Part shown: in pieces, positions 62,625 through 64,000 of the stretch
How the letters are laid out: each line of letters starts with the position of its first letter
Numbering within the stretch: the stretch's first letter is position 1
DNA from: Spisula solida
Lineage: Eukaryota; Mollusca; Bivalvia; Venerida; Mactridae
Length of the DNA: 64,000 bases
Direction of reading: 5' to 3'
Assembly (NCBI GenBank): GCA_947247005.1
Contig: OX365944.1
Location: 508,501-572,500 of the forward strand
Position numbers and translations under genes: made by a program
The notes under the pieces: model-generated
Databases searched by the model: none
What the model saw: only the letters and a program-made list of their open reading frames with translations
Told to the model about the DNA's origin: nothing

Positions 62625-63721
62625 CAGTAAAGTTCCACCTAACGACCGGTCCGATAATGCGACCGTCCCGCTATTACGACCGATTTTTAAAAGAACCAAA
62701 TAATTTTGTTCTATATTCAATTGAATTAAGGTCCTATAATGCGACCGGTCCGCTATTCCGTATTACGACCAATTTAACCAGTCCCATTGTGTCAAAACCC
62801 ACTGTGTTTGGTCTCGCTAATACGACCAATTATGTGTCATGTATAATTTTGTGTAAACAACTTTATTCACACCTACACGTATCTCCGGGGCGCTTGAAAA
62901 TCATCTTGCACCTTGATCAAGGTCGCGGGGCGCTTGAATACAGTCAGGAGGGTAACATACCAGCTCAATAAGAGATCGAAGACGACGTATTGAAACGTGT
63001 GTGTACATTTATGACAGCCAATTAAATGTCAATTAGATTATATAAACAATCGATAATTGCCTGGGGCTGCATGCATGACTGGCAAACAAGCAGATTAACC
63101 AATTTAAGACACTGATTAGCATCAATTAAATGTCACTAAAGTTGTGAAAAACGTGTTGAATTTGCCGACGATAAAAATAAATTGTCTTCCATTATAGTAC
63201 GGTTTAAAGTCAGGTACGATACGGCGTCACGGAATTTCGTTTCCAACGTAGATCTTTCAGAAATTTGTTAATAACGAAGAGCATTAATGTAGTTTATATG
63301 AATCAATAAATCATTCATATTTTGGGTCAAATCATAACAAAGAAGTCACCATTCTATTCTCAAGAACGATTCAAATCACGGTCTGTTATTGTAACTTGCA
63401 TAGTATTCGGACAACTTCAAAATTCGGATAAATTGAGCTTCAGAGAATATAAGCATTATTGCTGCCTAATTATGCAGTTTTGATTAATATATATATTATA
63501 TTGTATTAATTAAATGTGTATGCTGTACATTGTTTTTGTTTTTATTATATTTATATAATATGTATATTAGCTTCAAGTCAATGTTCACCAGTACATAACA
63601 ACCAGTAGTCAGTACTAGCTTCTTCAAGATACATACACACAGACTCGCTATTAAGACCGACTCGCTATTAAGACCACTTTTTGTCAGAACGGTGGGTGGT
63701 CTTAATAGCGGAACTTTACTG
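62625..63721. mobile_element. Pogo/Tigger-like non-autonomous element, 1.1 kb
   Basis: CAGTAAAGTTCC and GGAACTTTACTG ends with TA on both sides (62623-62624, 63722-63723). Subterminal blocks repeat CGCTATTACGACC / TCGCTATTAAGACC. The 104-aa frame at 62657-62971 runs through these blocks, resembles no transposase I know, and I leave it as non-coding. Confidence 0.8.
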
Positions 63722-64000
63722 TATTATACATGTGATTGTTACCGTAAGGTGTAAACATGTTCTTCCTTCGTAGGGTGTTAACATTTCCTTCTTTCCTGCT
63801 TACACTCAGAGAGTCATTATACTAACCTACATTAATGTTATAATCCTGAAATAATCACACTAAGAGGGTTACCGTAGGATGTCAGGATATCCATTGTGTG
63901 TGGAACAATCAATGTTATACTATCATGGTTCACATCCGATATACGTGATTACTTCATCATTGTCCTATTCTAATGTTGTTGTTTTGATTGATGTTTAGAT

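Noticed and set aside
62657..62971. 104-codon frame as a possible transposase fragment
   Set aside because: It reads through the repeated subterminal TACGACC blocks of the pogo-like element and shows no helix-turn-helix or DDE motif.

Overview
The window reads as nuclear DNA of a marine invertebrate, most likely a bivalve mollusc. The grounds are AT-rich non-coding DNA, GT-AG introns of 2 to 5 kb, an intronless B-box/coiled-coil/propeller (TRIM-like) gene of the kind expanded in bivalves, tRNA-derived SINEs, Helentron/pearl-like elements with tandem-repeat cores, many small terminal-inverted-repeat elements (MITEs) and many minisatellites. The assignment comes from reading alone and has not been searched. 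There are no bacterial operons, CRISPR arrays or viral genes.

Two genes are well supported. At 20964-22871 a single exon encodes a 635-residue RING-less TRIM-like protein. Its last propeller blade is followed by four decayed 105-bp tandem copies. At 44079-61430 and beyond the right edge lies a Rab26/Rab37-family small GTPase. Six coding exons are visible (44079-44213, 46501-46611, 50028-50069, 55409-55475, 58646-58698, 61308-61430); the C-terminal exon(s) are missing. Introns 3, 4 and 5 each hold a long minisatellite (24, 29 and 66 bp units). Two weaker coding pieces are a possible first exon at 9964-10089 and a possible terminal exon fragment at 39547-39690.

The rest is layered mobile DNA. 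From 1 to 20 kb there is a 24-bp minisatellite, a SINE-like repeat split by a 368-bp MITE, two Harbinger-like or palindromic elements, a Helentron-like element inserted into a MITE with a readable empty site elsewhere in the window, a mariner-like element with 31-bp TIRs (7359-8697), and five minisatellites. From 25.3 to 29.6 kb a SINE is split by a 3.95-kb element with about 495-bp inverted repeats, ends in CAC/GTG and a perfect 5-bp target duplication (GTGTA). These are the boundary features of the Transib/RAG class, and it carries a broken C2H2 zinc-finger exon. From 30.5 to 36 kb lie two minisatellites; from 36.4 to 43 kb more MITEs and a 39-bp-arm hairpin; at 62.6-63.7 kb a pogo/Tigger-like element.

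Functionally the TRIM-like protein is a probable ubiquitin-system or scaffolding protein and the Rab a probable secretory-vesicle GTPase. Nothing in the window links them. Stretches not listed hold AT-rich DNA in which I see no gene.
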